The position numbers and the translations under genes are program-made. A stretch of 64,000 nucleotides of DNA from the NCBI GenBank assembly GCA_023212695.1, contig JALCCG010000002.1:186001-250000 (forward strand), written 5' to 3'. This document shows positions 17,575-27,498 of the stretch, in pieces; the stretch's first letter is position 1; every line of letters starts with the position of its first letter. A model generated the notes under the pieces. It had not been told where the DNA came from. It was given only the letters and a program-made list of their open reading frames with translations, and did no database searches. Origin of the DNA: Sporisorium sorghi. Lineage: Eukaryota; Basidiomycota; Ustilaginomycetes; Ustilaginales; Ustilaginaceae.

Positions 17575-17949
17575 TCAGGCGTTCGAGCCCGATAAATCCG
17601 GGCGCAGCCGCTTGGCTTCGTTCAAATACACATGCTTAATCTCGCTTTGGCTTTTGTCCGTGTTGACCTGCACCATAAACCGAATGCAGCGCGGAAGACT
17701 GCCCTGAACCGGTATTTCAACCGAACACATCAAAGGGACGAGATCCCATCCCTCCAGCTGGCGTATCGCTTTGGCAGGGAACGCCGCGTCGAGATCCTGA
17801 GTCATTGTAATCCATATATTGCTAATATATTCCGGTTGAAGCTCATTACGTCGTACCATCTCTTCAAGCAGTCGCAATGTCTCCTGCACTATTTCTTGTT
17901 CATCATTCCGAGTGACGGTTGTCGCCCCCCGGATTCCCCGATTCATCAT
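17575..17949 (-). CDS. aroH: Chorismate mutase, AroH class
   Basis: Converts chorismate to prephenate at the branch to tyrosine and phenylalanine. The 124-aa sequence starts MMNRGIRGATTV, matching the short monofunctional AroH fold; the early Arg of RGATT and the later CIRFMVQVN segment, with another Arg, are expected active-site residues. Begins 3 bp after aroB. It is the last gene before the trp promoter and leader. Confidence 0.95.
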   Translation of the reverse strand: MMNRGIRGATTVTRNDEQEIVQETLRLLEEMVRRNELQPEYISNIWITMTQDLDAAFPAKAIRQLEGWDLVPLMCSVEIPVQGSLPRCIRFMVQVNTDKSQSEIKHVYLNEAKRLRPDLSGSNA

Positions 17950-17952
17950 GAA

Positions 17953-19047
17953 CTATCCCTCTCCCTTCAACTGTTCAACCACGGATCGAACAGCTTCTAC
18001 CGGCACATCCTTGACAATGGCTACAGAACCGACAGCTTCCGGTACAATAAAGACCATTTGCCCTTCGGTGAACTTTTTATCGTGCTGCATGGCTTCCATA
18101 ATTCGTTCAACCGAGACATCCTCCGGCAAGGTTACAGGCAGGTTCACTGCCTTCAACATGCTCACGGTCTCGTGATGAAGATCGGCACTTCTGCCCAGCA
18201 GCTCTGCGAGGCGAGCCGATCCGGCCATGCCGATCGCTATGGCCTCACCGTGCAAAAAGCGTCCGTACCCTCCGACGGCTTCAATCGCATGTCCAATGGT
18301 GTGTCCCAGATTTAGAATGGCGCGCAGGCCGCCTTCCCGCTCATCCTGGGATACAACATTTGCCTTAATGGCGCAGCCGTGCTCGAGTCCATAGATCAAG
18401 GTCTCCGGATCCAAGCTCAGCAGCTTCTCCCCATTGTCCCGGCACCAATAGGCAAAATCACGATCCAGAATCAGGCCATGCTTCACCATTTCGGCCAGAC
18501 CCGAAGACACTTCGCGCGGAGGCAGTGACGCCAGCGTATTCACATCGTAAACCACCATCACCGGTTGATGGAAGGCGCCGATCATATTTTTGGCTAACGG
18601 ATGGTTGACCGCTACCTTGCCGCCAACACTGCTATCATGCGCCAGTATGGTGGTTGGAATTTGAACAAATGTCACCCCGCGCATGTAAGTAGCCGCTACA
18701 AACCCCGCCAAGTCACCAACAACGCCCCCGCCTAGCGCAAATACAGCAGAGCTCCGGTCCAGTTTGCCGTTGATGGCTGTGGTCATAACCTCTTCATAAA
18801 CTTGAAGCGATTTGGAGGATTCACCAGAAGGTACGATATGAGAAATGACCGTGTACCCTTCTGATTTTAACTGCTCCTCAACTTGAGACAGATAATGAGG
18901 CGCAACTTTATCATCCGTTACGATCAGATGCGGACTCTTCCGGCTAATCCCATGCTTTGCACTAAGCGTACCGATGGAATCCAGAATTCCTGCTCCGATA
19001 TAGATCGGATACGAACGCTCTCCCAGTTCCACCTGCAGTGTTCTCAT
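17953..19047 (-). CDS. aroB: 3-dehydroquinate synthase
   Basis: NAD- and metal-dependent cyclase of the shikimate pathway (364 aa). Recognised from the GGGVVGDLAGFVAATYMRGV motif (about residues 106-125), PTTILAHDSSVGGKVAVNH, and metal ligands in the LNLGHTIGHAIE helix (about 244-255) and LHGEAIAIGM. Directly follows aroC (1-bp gap) and precedes aroH. Confidence 0.96.
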   Translation of the reverse strand: MRTLQVELGERSYPIYIGAGILDSIGTLSAKHGISRKSPHLIVTDDKVAPHYLSQVEEQLKSEGYTVISHIVPSGESSKSLQVYEEVMTTAINGKLDRSSAVFALGGGVVGDLAGFVAATYMRGVTFVQIPTTILAHDSSVGGKVAVNHPLAKNMIGAFHQPVMVVYDVNTLASLPPREVSSGLAEMVKHGLILDRDFAYWCRDNGEKLLSLDPETLIYGLEHGCAIKANVVSQDEREGGLRAILNLGHTIGHAIEAVGGYGRFLHGEAIAIGMAGSARLAELLGRSADLHHETVSMLKAVNLPVTLPEDVSVERIMEAMQHDKKFTEGQMVFIVPEAVGSVAIVKDVPVEAVRSVVEQLKGEG

Positions 19048-19048
19048 A

Positions 19049-20218
19049 TTAGTAGTTCTCCAGCTGCTTCAGGTAGTTTTGGTAGTTCGCATGGATTTCT
19101 TCCATTGAGTCACCGCCGAACTTCTCAAGAAACGCTTTGGCTACCTCCCAAGTGACAACATGCTCCATCACAACGCTGGCCGCTGGAACCGCACAAGCAT
19201 CCGAACGTTCAACCTGTGCCGTAAAAGCTTCCTTCGTATCGATATCTACACTCTGAAGCGGCTTGTATAACGTCGGAATAGGCTTCATGACACCGCGAAC
19301 GACGATCGGCATGCCATTGGTCATTCCACCTTCAAATCCGCCCAGGCGGTTAGTTGCACGGTAGTACCCCCGTTCCTCGCTGTACATGATCTCATCATGC
19401 ACTTGGGAACCGCGCAGCTCGCCTGCTTCAAACCCGATGCCTACCTCGACGCCCTTGAACGCATTGATCGACATTACGCCTTGTGCGATGCGGCCATCCA
19501 GCTTGCGATCATATTGGACGTGGCTGCCAAGACCAACCGGCAAACCTTCGATGATGCATTCAACAATACCGCCTATGGAGTCGCCTTCTTTTTTGATCAG
19601 GTCTATGTAGGCTTCCATCTTCTTCTCCGTCTCTTCATCCACAACCCGGACCGAAGACGCTTCCGTACGCTCAATCAGCTCATCAATCGAAAGGTTATGC
19701 GGAGGAGCTTCAATCTCACCGATCCGGATCACCTGGCCTGCCACCTTGACACCGAACTGTGCCAGGAATTGTCTGGCAATTGCGCCAACCGCTACGCGGA
19801 CCGTCGTCTCACGTGCGCTGGAGCGCTCCAGCACGTTGCGCAGATCCTTCAGGTTGTATTTCAAGCCGCCGTTCAGATCGGCATGTCCCGGTCGTGGACG
19901 GTGCATTCGTCTCTTCGCCTCGTCATTGCCTTCAATCGGCTCCACATTCATAATGTTCTGCCAATGCTTCCAGTCGTTATTCTGAACGACCAATGCAACC
20001 GGGGCTCCCGTGGTATATCCGTGCCGAACACCGCCAAGAATTTGAGCCGTATCCTTCTCGATTTGCATGCGGCGTCCCCGGCCATATCCCTTTTGTCTGC
20101 GATGCAGTTGAAAGTTAAGTGCTTCAAAATCAAGCTCCAAATTGCTCGGTAGCCCTTCGATTATAGTTGTCAGCTGAGGACCATGTGTTTCACCAGCAGT
20201 TAAAAAACGTAAACTCAT
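19049..20218 (-). CDS. aroC: Chorismate synthase
   Basis: FMN-dependent enzyme producing chorismate from EPSP (389 aa). Conserved signatures: GETHGPQL near the N terminus, GYGRGRRM (about 44-51), RPGHADLNG, and the [15 protein letters not shown] region (about 132-146). In B. subtilis the same gene is called aroF. It is the first gene of aroC-aroB-aroH, behind a strong promoter. Confidence 0.96.
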   Translation of the reverse strand: MSLRFLTAGETHGPQLTTIIEGLPSNLELDFEALNFQLHRRQKGYGRGRRMQIEKDTAQILGGVRHGYTTGAPVALVVQNNDWKHWQNIMNVEPIEGNDEAKRRMHRPRPGHADLNGGLKYNLKDLRNVLERSSARETTVRVAVGAIARQFLAQFGVKVAGQVIRIGEIEAPPHNLSIDELIERTEASSVRVVDEETEKKMEAYIDLIKKEGDSIGGIVECIIEGLPVGLGSHVQYDRKLDGRIAQGVMSINAFKGVEVGIGFEAGELRGSQVHDEIMYSEERGYYRATNRLGGFEGGMTNGMPIVVRGVMKPIPTLYKPLQSVDIDTKEAFTAQVERSDACAVPAASVVMEHVVTWEVAKAFLEKFGGDSMEEIHANYQNYLKQLENY

Positions 20219-20282
20219 GATGCTTTTCCCCCTTTAAACTTTTAAGCGTTAAACCGCTAAACTCCGTAAACATCTTCTGCTC

Positions 20283-20311
20283 ATTATAGTATAGGTCCAA
20301 CGCTTTGACAA
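20283..20311 (-). promoter_or_regulatory. Sigma-A promoter of aroC-aroB-aroH
   Basis: TTGTCA (20306-20311) and TATAAT (20283-20288) with a 17-bp spacer on the minus strand, about 65 bp before the aroC ATG and downstream of the cheR terminator. Confidence 0.8.
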
Positions 20312-20327
20312 GAATGTTGCCGGACAA

Positions 20328-20366
20328 GCAAAAGCGCCTCTCATCCTCAGGATAGAAAAGCGCTTT
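20328..20366 (-). terminator. Probable terminator of cheR
   Basis: Hairpin on the minus strand (AAAGCGC ... GCGCTTT with an inner ATCCTGAGGAT stem) ending in a short T-run, between cheR and the aroC promoter. Confidence 0.6.
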
Positions 20367-20387
20367 ATGCGTTAATTATTGCCATCT

Positions 20388-21191
20388 TTATTGAACTTTG
20401 CGGTAGAAAAAGGTTTCATTGCTCTCCAGGCCGTATTGCCCCGGATTAAATATCTGCTCGGTGCTGCCCACAAACAGAAAGCCGCCCGGTTTCAGGCTAT
20501 TGGCAAATTTCGTATACAGTTTATGCTTAGCCCCTTCGGTGAAATAAATCATCACGTTCCGGCAGACAATCAGATCATAACCGCCTTCAAACCGGTCGGT
20601 CAGCAGGTTCTGTTTATGAAAGGCAACTTCCTTCTTCAAGTTCTCATTGAAACGATACAGAGAACCTTCTTCCTTGAAGTAGCGAAGGACGATATCCGGA
20701 GGCACATCCTTCAATGACCTCTCGACATACAAGCCTTCCGCCGCTTTATGTAATGCGCCATCATCGATATCTGTGGCCACGATGCGTGCACGGTTCAGCA
20801 TCTTCTGCTCAGCCAGAATCATGGCAAGTGTATAGGGCTCTTCGCCTGTGGAACAGGCAGCACTCCAGATCTTCAGCACACCGGGATTCTGATGCGACAA
20901 TTCAGGCAAAATCTTATCCCGGAAAACTTCCCAGCGGTTCGGATTACGCCAAAACTCTGAGACGTTAATTGTCATCCGGTCCAAAAATTCATGGAAAAGC
21001 GGCTTGTCCTTCATCATCGCGTCATAAAAGGCCGAGAATGTTCCGAAGCCCTTCTTAATGCGCAGCGTTGTCAATCTTCGCTTCATTTGCGTTTCTTTAT
21101 AATCTGCCAGATTGATCCCTGTGCTTCGTTCGATGCTTCGAACAAAGCTGATATAATCCGGATCATCCAGCACGGGTTCTTGTTCCGTCAT
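20388..21191 (-). CDS. cheR: Chemotaxis protein methyltransferase CheR
   Basis: SAM-dependent enzyme that methylates glutamates of chemoreceptors. The N-terminal helical domain (about residues 1-75) precedes the Rossmann methyltransferase domain with IWSAACSTGEEPYTLAM (SAM motif I), RIVATDIDDGAL, and DLIVCRNVMIYF. Length is 267 aa from the ATG with AGGA eight bases upstream; an ATG three codons earlier is too close to that site. Sits between ndk and aroC as in B. subtilis. Confidence 0.94.
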   Translation of the reverse strand: MTEQEPVLDDPDYISFVRSIERSTGINLADYKETQMKRRLTTLRIKKGFGTFSAFYDAMMKDKPLFHEFLDRMTINVSEFWRNPNRWEVFRDKILPELSHQNPGVLKIWSAACSTGEEPYTLAMILAEQKMLNRARIVATDIDDGALHKAAEGLYVERSLKDVPPDIVLRYFKEEGSLYRFNENLKKEVAFHKQNLLTDRFEGGYDLIVCRNVMIYFTEGAKHKLYTKFANSLKPGGFLFVGSTEQIFNPGQYGLESNETFFYRKVQ

Positions 21192-21242
21192 CCGTATCAT
21201 CCTGTTAATCAGATTATTCGCTCCCGCGCTTACTCAATACGT

Positions 21243-21695
21243 CTACAGCCAAGGGGATAGCGTCTTGTTATACTCCACCAACTCATTCTCTTCAAAAAAA
21301 TTGGAAATCTCACGTTGTGCACTCTCCGGGGAATCTGATCCATGGATCAAATTATGCGGCGTATGCGCTGCAAAATCACCACGAATTGTTCCAGGCAATG
21401 CTTCCTTCACGTTTGTTTTGCCGATGACTTGGCGAGACAAGGCGATAATGTCGTCCCCTTCCCAAACCATGGCAAATACCGGTCCGGATGTTATAAATCC
21501 TACGAGGCTGGCAAAAAAGTCTTTCCCTTCATGCTCAGCATAATGGCGCCTCGCCTGCTCGTCCGAAATCTGCACAAACTTGCCTGCAACCAGCTTAAAT
21601 CCTTTATCCTCCAAACGGCCGACGATTCGGCCGATCAGTCCACGCTGTACACCATCCGGTTTAATCATTAAAAAAGTACGTTCCATAGGCCTCAT
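21243..21695 (-). CDS. ndk: Nucleoside diphosphate kinase
   Basis: Transfers gamma-phosphate between nucleotides through a phosphohistidine. The catalytic His is in HNLIHGSDS near residue 118, with [15 protein letters not shown] at the N terminus and the nucleotide-contact MVWEGDD stretch. I chose the ATG giving MRPMERTF because AGGGG lies seven bases upstream; the ATG three codons later gives the usual family N terminus. Located between hepT and cheR. Confidence 0.95.
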   Translation of the reverse strand: MRPMERTFLMIKPDGVQRGLIGRIVGRLEDKGFKLVAGKFVQISDEQARRHYAEHEGKDFFASLVGFITSGPVFAMVWEGDDIIALSRQVIGKTNVKEALPGTIRGDFAAHTPHNLIHGSDSPESAQREISNFFEENELVEYNKTLSPWL

Positions 21696-21797
21696 CACTC
21701 TTCCCCTCACTCTAGGATATTGAACAATCATTCCATGCTCATGTGATGTTACATGTTTGTACCCGTATTTTAACAGAAAGCTTCCTAATGGTTAAGG

Positions 21798-22772
21798 CTA
21801 ATATGACCGTTTCGTAATAAAATTTGCAATATCTCTAAGCTGTTTCTTGCTCCTGATATCAGGCAGCGTATCCAATGCAGCCAGTGCTTTACCGATGTAG
21901 CGATCGGCAAGGGCTTCAGCTCTTGCGATCCCTTCACTTGAGGTTACAAGCTTCACGGCATCCGACACGTCGCATTGGCCGTTCAGCGCATGAATTCGAT
22001 CCAGCTCCGCAAGCAGTGCTTCCCTCCGCTCGCTATCCTTCAAGGCAAATATAACAGGCAGGGTAATGTTCCCCTGACGCATATCGCTGCCCGGCGGCTT
22101 GCCGATCTGTTTCTCCGTTCCGCACAGATCCAGAAGATCGTCCTGGATCTGAAACGCCATCCCCACGTTGTATCCGAACCGATACAGGCTGTTGGCCACC
22201 TGGCGATCCGCATCCGCGGCAAGCGCTCCGAGCTGGCAGCTGACCGCAATCAAAAGCGATGTCTTGCGGCGAATGCGGAGAAGGTATCTTCTTACATCCT
22301 GCTCCGTATTAAAGAAATCACGAATCTGTTCCATTTCGCCAATGGACATTTCAACCATCGCTTTGGCCAGAATCTGATGAATTTCGGGCTGCTTCAGGTG
22401 AGTCGTCAGTTCGAGCGCTTTGCCGTATATGTAGTCACCGGTATACATGGCGATCCGATTGTCCCATTTTGCCTTAACAGTTGGCTTCCCGCGTCTTGTA
22501 TCGGCATCGTCAATCACGTCGTCATGAACAAGGGATGCGCTGTGAATCAGCTCAAGCGGCACTGCCACATGCTTCAGCTTATCGATATCATAGTCGCCGA
22601 ACTTGCCGCCCATCAGCACAAAGACCGGCCGGAGACGCTTGCCGCCTGCTCTCAGCAGATGCAAGGATGTTTCCGTCAGCTCAGGGCTGTCGCCCTCCAC
22701 ACTGAGATAAAGCTCCTTCTCAATGACATCCATATCTTTTTTTAATGTTCCGAATATATCAAATCGTTTCAT
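21798..22772 (-). CDS. hepT: Heptaprenyl diphosphate synthase component II
   Basis: Catalytic subunit of the two-component trans-polyprenyl synthase that makes the menaquinone side chain. The 324-aa sequence has the first Asp-rich motif HDDVIDDAD (about 83-91) and the second DDLLD, plus GGKRLRP near residue 44, all typical of E-polyprenyl synthases. The ATG overlaps the mqnA stop codon (ATGA), so it is translationally coupled to it. Its partner subunit HepS is encoded upstream in the same gene block. Confidence 0.93.
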   Translation of the reverse strand: MKRFDIFGTLKKDMDVIEKELYLSVEGDSPELTETSLHLLRAGGKRLRPVFVLMGGKFGDYDIDKLKHVAVPLELIHSASLVHDDVIDDADTRRGKPTVKAKWDNRIAMYTGDYIYGKALELTTHLKQPEIHQILAKAMVEMSIGEMEQIRDFFNTEQDVRRYLLRIRRKTSLLIAVSCQLGALAADADRQVANSLYRFGYNVGMAFQIQDDLLDLCGTEKQIGKPPGSDMRQGNITLPVIFALKDSERREALLAELDRIHALNGQCDVSDAVKLVTSSEGIARAEALADRYIGKALAALDTLPDIRSKKQLRDIANFITKRSY

Positions 22773-23632
22773 TTGTTCACCCGTATGCTTAGTTTCTCGT
22801 TCCATAACTCCGGCACCACTTCACGCTCCAGCAGGCCAAGTTCATATGCGAACTTGAAATATAAGCGTAACCCTTCCTGTTGTCGTTCGTCAAAATGGTA
22901 GCACAGGTTCGAAAAGTATTTCATCCAGTAGCCGCCAGTACCTCCAATACGCCGAACCGCTTCATCGACAATAGGGGAGAGGTCGCTCACACTCCGCTGC
23001 TTGCTCTCGAGGAACATGGCGGCAATCTCAGCCATGCCTTCGGGATTCTGCTTCACAGCATGCCTGTTCACCGCCCAGACGGCAAACGTCATGCTGCAGC
23101 CGGTCCATTCTTTCCACCATTGGCCGAGATCCGTCTTATAATAATCCGAATGGCTCCAGGAAGCCCGAATCGCATGGTCCCCAATCAGAAGTGCGGCATC
23201 CGCTTCAGCCATCATCTCGCTTAACACCGGTTCACAAGTGCGATAGGAATAAGTGCCCCCCAGTGATTTTTCCAGAAGAATCTTCAGCAAGTTGACGGAG
23301 GTTGCCGACGTATTGGTTAGCGCAATGGTTGCGTTCTTCAAGGCATCCAGCGGCTTTTTCGAAAACAGGAAGATGGAGTTAACCGCCCCATCTGCGCTCA
23401 CGGATAAATCCGGCAGCAGCAGGAGCCGGTCCGACATTTCAGCATAGGCAAACGAAGAAAGCGCCCCGATATGGATTTCACCACTGTGCATCCCGCGGTT
23501 CAACGCGGCCGGGACTGCCGTTATCATCTCTGCAGGAGTATCCAGTATTGACGGATTTACGTAATGAAATACCGGCCAAGCGTTGGTGTAACTGATTTTG
23601 CCGATGATAGTCTTGCTGTCTGCTCCCGGCAT
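22769..23632 (-). CDS. mqnA: Menaquinone biosynthetic enzyme MqnA (chorismate dehydratase)
   Basis: Predicted to dehydrate chorismate to 3-enolpyruvylbenzoate, the first step of the futalosine menaquinone route. The 287-aa protein shows the family N terminus KISYTNAWPVF and the substrate-binding-protein-like fold with ALSSFAYAE and LIGDHAIRA. The ATG is two bases after the ubiX-like stop, with GGGGTG upstream; a longer frame would overlap that gene. Its presence next to UbiX/UbiA homologues, menG and hepT points to menaquinone synthesis via futalosine or a variant. Confidence 0.88.
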   Translation of the reverse strand: MPGADSKTIIGKISYTNAWPVFHYVNPSILDTPAEMITAVPAALNRGMHSGEIHIGALSSFAYAEMSDRLLLLPDLSVSADGAVNSIFLFSKKPLDALKNATIALTNTSATSVNLLKILLEKSLGGTYSYRTCEPVLSEMMAEADAALLIGDHAIRASWSHSDYYKTDLGQWWKEWTGCSMTFAVWAVNRHAVKQNPEGMAEIAAMFLESKQRSVSDLSPIVDEAVRRIGGTGGYWMKYFSNLCYHFDERQQEGLRLYFKFAYELGLLEREVVPELWNEKLSIRVNK

Positions 23633-23633
23633 G

Positions 23634-24236
23634 TCAGTCACCCCATCTTTTGTACAATTGATGTTCAATACGCAGGCTGTCCAGCACCTTGCCTACCAGA
23701 AAATTCACGATATCATCGATGGTTTTCGGACCATAGTAGAACGCCGGCATCGCAGGAATGATTTTGACGCCAAGCCTGGCCAGCTTCAGCATATTCTCTA
23801 AGTGGATCGCATGCAGGGGCGTTTCCCTCGGAACGAGCACCAGCGCGCGGCCTTCCTTCATCATCACATCGGCTGCACGCCCCATCAGATTATCGGAGGA
23901 CCCGTGTGCCACCGAGGATAATGTACCCATGGAACAAGGCATAATGATCATGCCTTCAACGAGATAGGATCCACTCGCAATCGTAGCTCCGATATCAGCG
24001 ATCGGGTGATAAATCACCTTCCCCTCATATCCACCAAATTTTTCGGACAGCATCTCCTCGCGGTTGCCTGCCTGAAAATCCATTTCCTCCTTCAGGACAC
24101 GCCAGCCTGCATTCGAAATGATCAGGTGCACATCATAGCCCAGCGAGAGCAGGCTTTCGGTAAGGCGTACACCGTATATACTGCCGCTGGCCCCCGTAAT
24201 CCCGACAACCCAGCTTTTTCTGCGCGTGGCTTCCAT
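23634..24236 (-). CDS. UbiX-family flavin prenyltransferase (menaquinone cassette)
   Basis: A 200-aa flavoprotein of the UbiX/Pad1 family, which makes prenylated FMN for UbiD-type decarboxylases. Signatures: GITGASGSIYG (about 13-23), PCSMGTLSSVAHG, and RALVLVPRETPLH. In the futalosine pathway a UbiX/UbiD-like pair is proposed to decarboxylate the prenylated naphthoate; no UbiD partner is in this window. Start and the stop of the upstream prenyltransferase overlap by one base (TGATG), so expression is coupled. Confidence 0.88.
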   Translation of the reverse strand: MEATRRKSWVVGITGASGSIYGVRLTESLLSLGYDVHLIISNAGWRVLKEEMDFQAGNREEMLSEKFGGYEGKVIYHPIADIGATIASGSYLVEGMIIMPCSMGTLSSVAHGSSDNLMGRAADVMMKEGRALVLVPRETPLHAIHLENMLKLARLGVKIIPAMPAFYYGPKTIDDIVNFLVGKVLDSLRIEHQLYKRWGD

Positions 24237-25108
24237 CAGATATACCGCACCACCAAATCAATCAAAGTAAACACAAACAAGATGATGCTGAGCGTACTGT
24301 TCATGGTAAAGAAAGCTGTTTGCAGCCGGCTCATGTCGTTTGGCGATAAAATGTAATGCTGATAGAACAAGATTCCGCAGGCAATGAGCATACCAATCAG
24401 GTACCACCAGCCGAGCGGGGTGACAAAGAATAGAATAATAAAACCAGCCGCGGTCACTACATGGAATCCCCGGGCAAACCATAACGCTTTATGCAATCCG
24501 AATCGGGAAGGAATCGAGTACAGCTTCTCCTTCGCATCAAACTTCTCGTCTTGGCAAGCGTAGACAATATCAAATCCCGCTGTCCAGAACGCCAGCGCTA
24601 TATAAAACACGATCGCTTTCCAGTCGATCTGACCGGTTACCGCAACCCATCCGCCTAGCGGAGCCAATGCGGTTGTAAGTCCGAGAACCAAATGGCACAG
24701 CCATGTAAAGCGTTTCGTAAAGGAATAAATAATAAGCATAAAAATTGCAATAGGCAGCAATCGAAAAGCAAACGGGTCCAGCATAAACGTCGCCCAGAAA
24801 AATACTGCAAAAGACAAAATAATAAATAAAATCACTTCAAGCGGCTTGAGCAGTCCTGCCGGAATGGCCCGGTTTGCGGTGCGAGGGTTCTTGGCGTCAA
24901 TGTGTTGATCTGTCAGCCGATTCAGTCCGAACGCGGCGCTGCGAGCCCCGAACATGGCCAGAAAGATCCAACCGATATCTCCCCAGGAAGGCAGCCCGTC
25001 AAACACAACAGCCGATCCCACTAAAGCCCCCATAAAAGCGAAAGGCAGAGCAAACAGTGTATGCTCCACTTTGATCATTTCAAGATACGTTCCTATTTTC
25101 TTAAACAT
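24236..25108 (-). CDS. mqnP: UbiA-like polyprenyltransferase (MqnP-like)
   Basis: A 290-aa integral membrane prenyltransferase with about eight helices. The Mg-diphosphate motifs are [15 protein letters not shown] (first, about residues 68-82) and the second around [12 protein letters not shown]. Placed between menG and a UbiX-like gene in a cassette with mqnA, it is best explained as the enzyme prenylating the dihydroxynaphthoate of the futalosine route. ATG overlaps the last eight bases of menG and has AAGGAG seven bases upstream. Confidence 0.85.
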   Translation of the reverse strand: MFKKIGTYLEMIKVEHTLFALPFAFMGALVGSAVVFDGLPSWGDIGWIFLAMFGARSAAFGLNRLTDQHIDAKNPRTANRAIPAGLLKPLEVILFIILSFAVFFWATFMLDPFAFRLLPIAIFMLIIYSFTKRFTWLCHLVLGLTTALAPLGGWVAVTGQIDWKAIVFYIALAFWTAGFDIVYACQDEKFDAKEKLYSIPSRFGLHKALWFARGFHVVTAAGFIILFFVTPLGWWYLIGMLIACGILFYQHYILSPNDMSRLQTAFFTMNSTLSIILFVFTLIDLVVRYI

Positions 25109-25859
25109 CCAGATTCTCCTTGATCCCAATATGTAAGGCTGCGATGCCACCAGTCAAGGGATAGGCCTGAACCTGTTTAAGTCCGGTCTGACGGAAAGCT
25201 TCGGCAAGCTCCTCTCTTCCGGGGAATAATGCCAACGATTCCGGCAGCCACTTATACTGCTCATATCGCTTGGCTACCAGTTTCCCCATCCGAGGCAGCA
25301 CTTGTTGAAAGTAGAAATAATAAATGCCTTTGAACGGCTGCCAGGTGGGCTTGGACAGTTCCAGGCATACAACCATCCCTCCAGGCTTAACCACGCGTTT
25401 CATCTCTTGCAATACCTGCATATAATCCGGTACGTTGCGAAGACCGAAACCAATCGTTGCGTAGTCGAATTGACCATCTTCGAACGGAAGGCTCATCGCG
25501 TTGCCTTGAACCAGATTGATCTGCTGTTCCAAACCCTCTTTGGCCACCTTCTGCCGGCCGACGTTCAGCATCCCCTCGCTGAAATCAAGTCCGACTATGT
25601 GTCCGGATTCACTTGCCTGGGCCATACTGATCGTCCAGTCGCAAGTTCCGCAGCATAGGTCGATGGCCGTATCGCCTTGACGCATATTCATCTTCCTCAT
25701 CGTATACTTGCGCCAGGCTTTATGTCTTCGAAAGCTGAGAATGTCATTCATCAAATCATATTTCCCTGAGATGCTTTCGAAGACGGAATGAACATACTGC
25801 TCTTTCGGATTTTTGCCGTCATGCTTATTCATGTCCAGCTTGTTCGTTTGATTATCCAC
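25101..25859 (-). CDS. menG: Demethylmenaquinone methyltransferase
   Basis: SAM-dependent C-methyltransferase performing the last step of menaquinone synthesis (UbiE/MenG/COQ5 family, 252 aa). Motifs: [20 protein letters not shown], the SAM site [13 protein letters not shown], and [17 protein letters not shown]. The GTG start has AGGGGG upstream; an ATG nine codons later lacks a site. Ten bases after hepS, it matches B. subtilis hepS-menG-hepT order with three menaquinone genes inserted before hepT. Confidence 0.94.
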   Translation of the reverse strand: MDNQTNKLDMNKHDGKNPKEQYVHSVFESISGKYDLMNDILSFRRHKAWRKYTMRKMNMRQGDTAIDLCCGTCDWTISMAQASESGHIVGLDFSEGMLNVGRQKVAKEGLEQQINLVQGNAMSLPFEDGQFDYATIGFGLRNVPDYMQVLQEMKRVVKPGGMVVCLELSKPTWQPFKGIYYFYFQQVLPRMGKLVAKRYEQYKWLPESLALFPGREELAEAFRQTGLKQVQAYPLTGGIAALHIGIKENLDV

Positions 25860-25868
25860 TGCATCCCC

Positions 25869-26729
25869 CTACCCTTCACTTACGACGGACCGGAACGTGC
25901 TGAGCCGTTTCAGGAAAGGGTCCAATATGCCGGCGTAAGGGCTCTCTTCTACGCGGCTTGCCAGCTGCTGCTGAATGGCACTTACCGATTCCCGGAGCTT
26001 ATCCAGCAGCTTCTCTGATGCCTTGTGCTTCAGAATCAGCTTCTTCCAATCCTTCATATCCGTCCTCTTACCGACCAGCATTTTCCGTTCCTCATCGCTT
26101 CCCGCCTCGATCAGATGCCAATAGGCGTAACCCCATCTGCCGAATTCAGGCGTTGCACAGCGTTCCATCTCCTGCACAAGTGTTTCACATTCCGTGATTT
26201 CCCTGAGCAGCTTCTCCCAAGTCTCTTGCACGGATTCCTCAAGCAGCGGAGTAAAAGAAAGAAACAGCTGCATGTTCAGCTGTACCGTTAGACTTAAATA
26301 ATCTTCCGAAGGCAGCAGTGCTTCTTTCATTTTGCCGTACAAATTCATCTTCATCACGTTAACATCGCTCACAGCCTTGCTAAGAAGTGAGATAACAGCG
26401 ATTTCGCCCTTCAGGGCAAGAAGTTGGTAAAATCGGCTGCTGAAGTAATCCCCTGCGAGAACTTTTAACTGCCGGGATCTCATCAGCGCCTCTCCTTGAT
26501 TGCCCTCCGTAACATCGATGCTCTCATGCGTATCGAGTCCCACTTGAACCAGTGAGGTAACCAGCGCGTACAATTCTTCGTGTCCGGAAATATTTCGTCC
26601 CGAATCCTTTAAAAATATGTATAGCAAATGAACACGGGCATCCGGGAATTCCGGAAGATCCGTGTGGTTCTTAATCATATCATAATTCATATATTTCTCT
26701 GCCAGTTCTGGTACGCGATACGATTTCAT
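25869..26729 (-). CDS. hepS: Heptaprenyl diphosphate synthase component I
   Basis: Non-catalytic regulatory subunit of the heptaprenyl diphosphate synthase, 286 aa, mostly helical and without Asp-rich motifs. Family features include VHLLYIFLKDSGRN, the LVQVGLDTHESID stretch, and QLKVLAGDYFSSRFYQLLA, typical of HEPPP_synt_1. ATG selected for GGAGG six bases upstream. Divergent sequence but the position before menG and the partner hepT support it strongly. Confidence 0.9.
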   Translation of the reverse strand: MKSYRVPELAEKYMNYDMIKNHTDLPEFPDARVHLLYIFLKDSGRNISGHEELYALVTSLVQVGLDTHESIDVTEGNQGEALMRSRQLKVLAGDYFSSRFYQLLALKGEIAVISLLSKAVSDVNVMKMNLYGKMKEALLPSEDYLSLTVQLNMQLFLSFTPLLEESVQETWEKLLREITECETLVQEMERCATPEFGRWGYAYWHLIEAGSDEERKMLVGKRTDMKDWKKLILKHKASEKLLDKLRESVSAIQQQLASRVEESPYAGILDPFLKRLSTFRSVVSEG

Positions 26730-26841
26730 TCTCAGCCTCCGTGCACTTGATGTTCTTTTGTCCAATTGAGCCCACAATCCAATCTATTATAACACATGTT
26801 CAAGGCACGTACATGCCCTGTCATCTACTAATTTACCCGTT

Positions 26842-27384
26842 TCAAGGGCTGCTGAATTGCTTCAGCCAAAGATTCGTAAATGTTATGTTGAGGGAGCTTG
26901 TTAAGGCCGGCGGCATATCGCCGTTCTCAAGTTGGGTGAGTGCTTCTGCATACCGAAGATCCCATGTTTCTCTGCTCATGTTCGATGCCAACAGCATGTA
27001 ACGCTTCCCGCCCCAGCGATCAATGGCTATCACTCTCAAATACAACTGCTGTACATTATCGGTACCCTCAAACGAGAAGGACATAACACTTGCAACATCC
27101 TCATAGACGTCGGTTACGGTATCTGATTGATCGTTTAATTTGATATCCAGAGTCAGAGCGCCGTCATCATAATCCGCACGGCTAATCCTAAGATGGAGAG
27201 GAAGCTCCATCAGCGCATCCACTAATCCGGCATCGTTTAACTCCCGGGAATGATAAGGGATTGCAGCGGTCACAGCTCCGACCTTATAACGCGTTTGTGA
27301 CTGCACGCTAATAAGCAGCGCAAGTATCATGCAGGCGATAGCCGCCGGCACAAGAACAGCTCGTACGGATGACCAATGCTTCAT
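26842..27384 (-). CDS. Hypothetical membrane-anchored protein
   Basis: A 180-aa protein I do not recognise. One N-terminal transmembrane helix (about residues 9-26) is followed by an extracytoplasmic domain with alternating beta-type patterns (LRISRADYDDGALTLDIKLND, LYLRVIAIDRWGGKRYML). It lies between menA and hepS on the same strand, after the menA terminator, so it may head the hepS-menG transcript. The function cannot be deduced. Confidence 0.7.
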   Translation of the reverse strand: MKHWSSVRAVLVPAAIACMILALLISVQSQTRYKVGAVTAAIPYHSRELNDAGLVDALMELPLHLRISRADYDDGALTLDIKLNDQSDTVTDVYEDVASVMSFSFEGTDNVQQLYLRVIAIDRWGGKRYMLLASNMSRETWDLRYAEALTQLENGDMPPALTSSLNITFTNLWLKQFSSP

Positions 27385-27446
27385 ATTATCTACCTCCTCT
27401 GTCCTTAGTTTCCTCCGCTCCCATTAAGTCCATACCTCATTGTATA

Positions 27447-27474
27447 AAGAAAAAAAGCAGGCTATGCCTGCTTT
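27447..27474 (-). terminator. Terminator of the menA-like gene
   Basis: Nine-bp perfect stem AAAGCAGGC / GCCTGCTTT with a 3-nt loop and a T-rich tail on the minus strand, 25 bp after the stop codon. Confidence 0.92.
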
Positions 27475-27498
27475 AAGATATAACGATTAGTTTTCGGA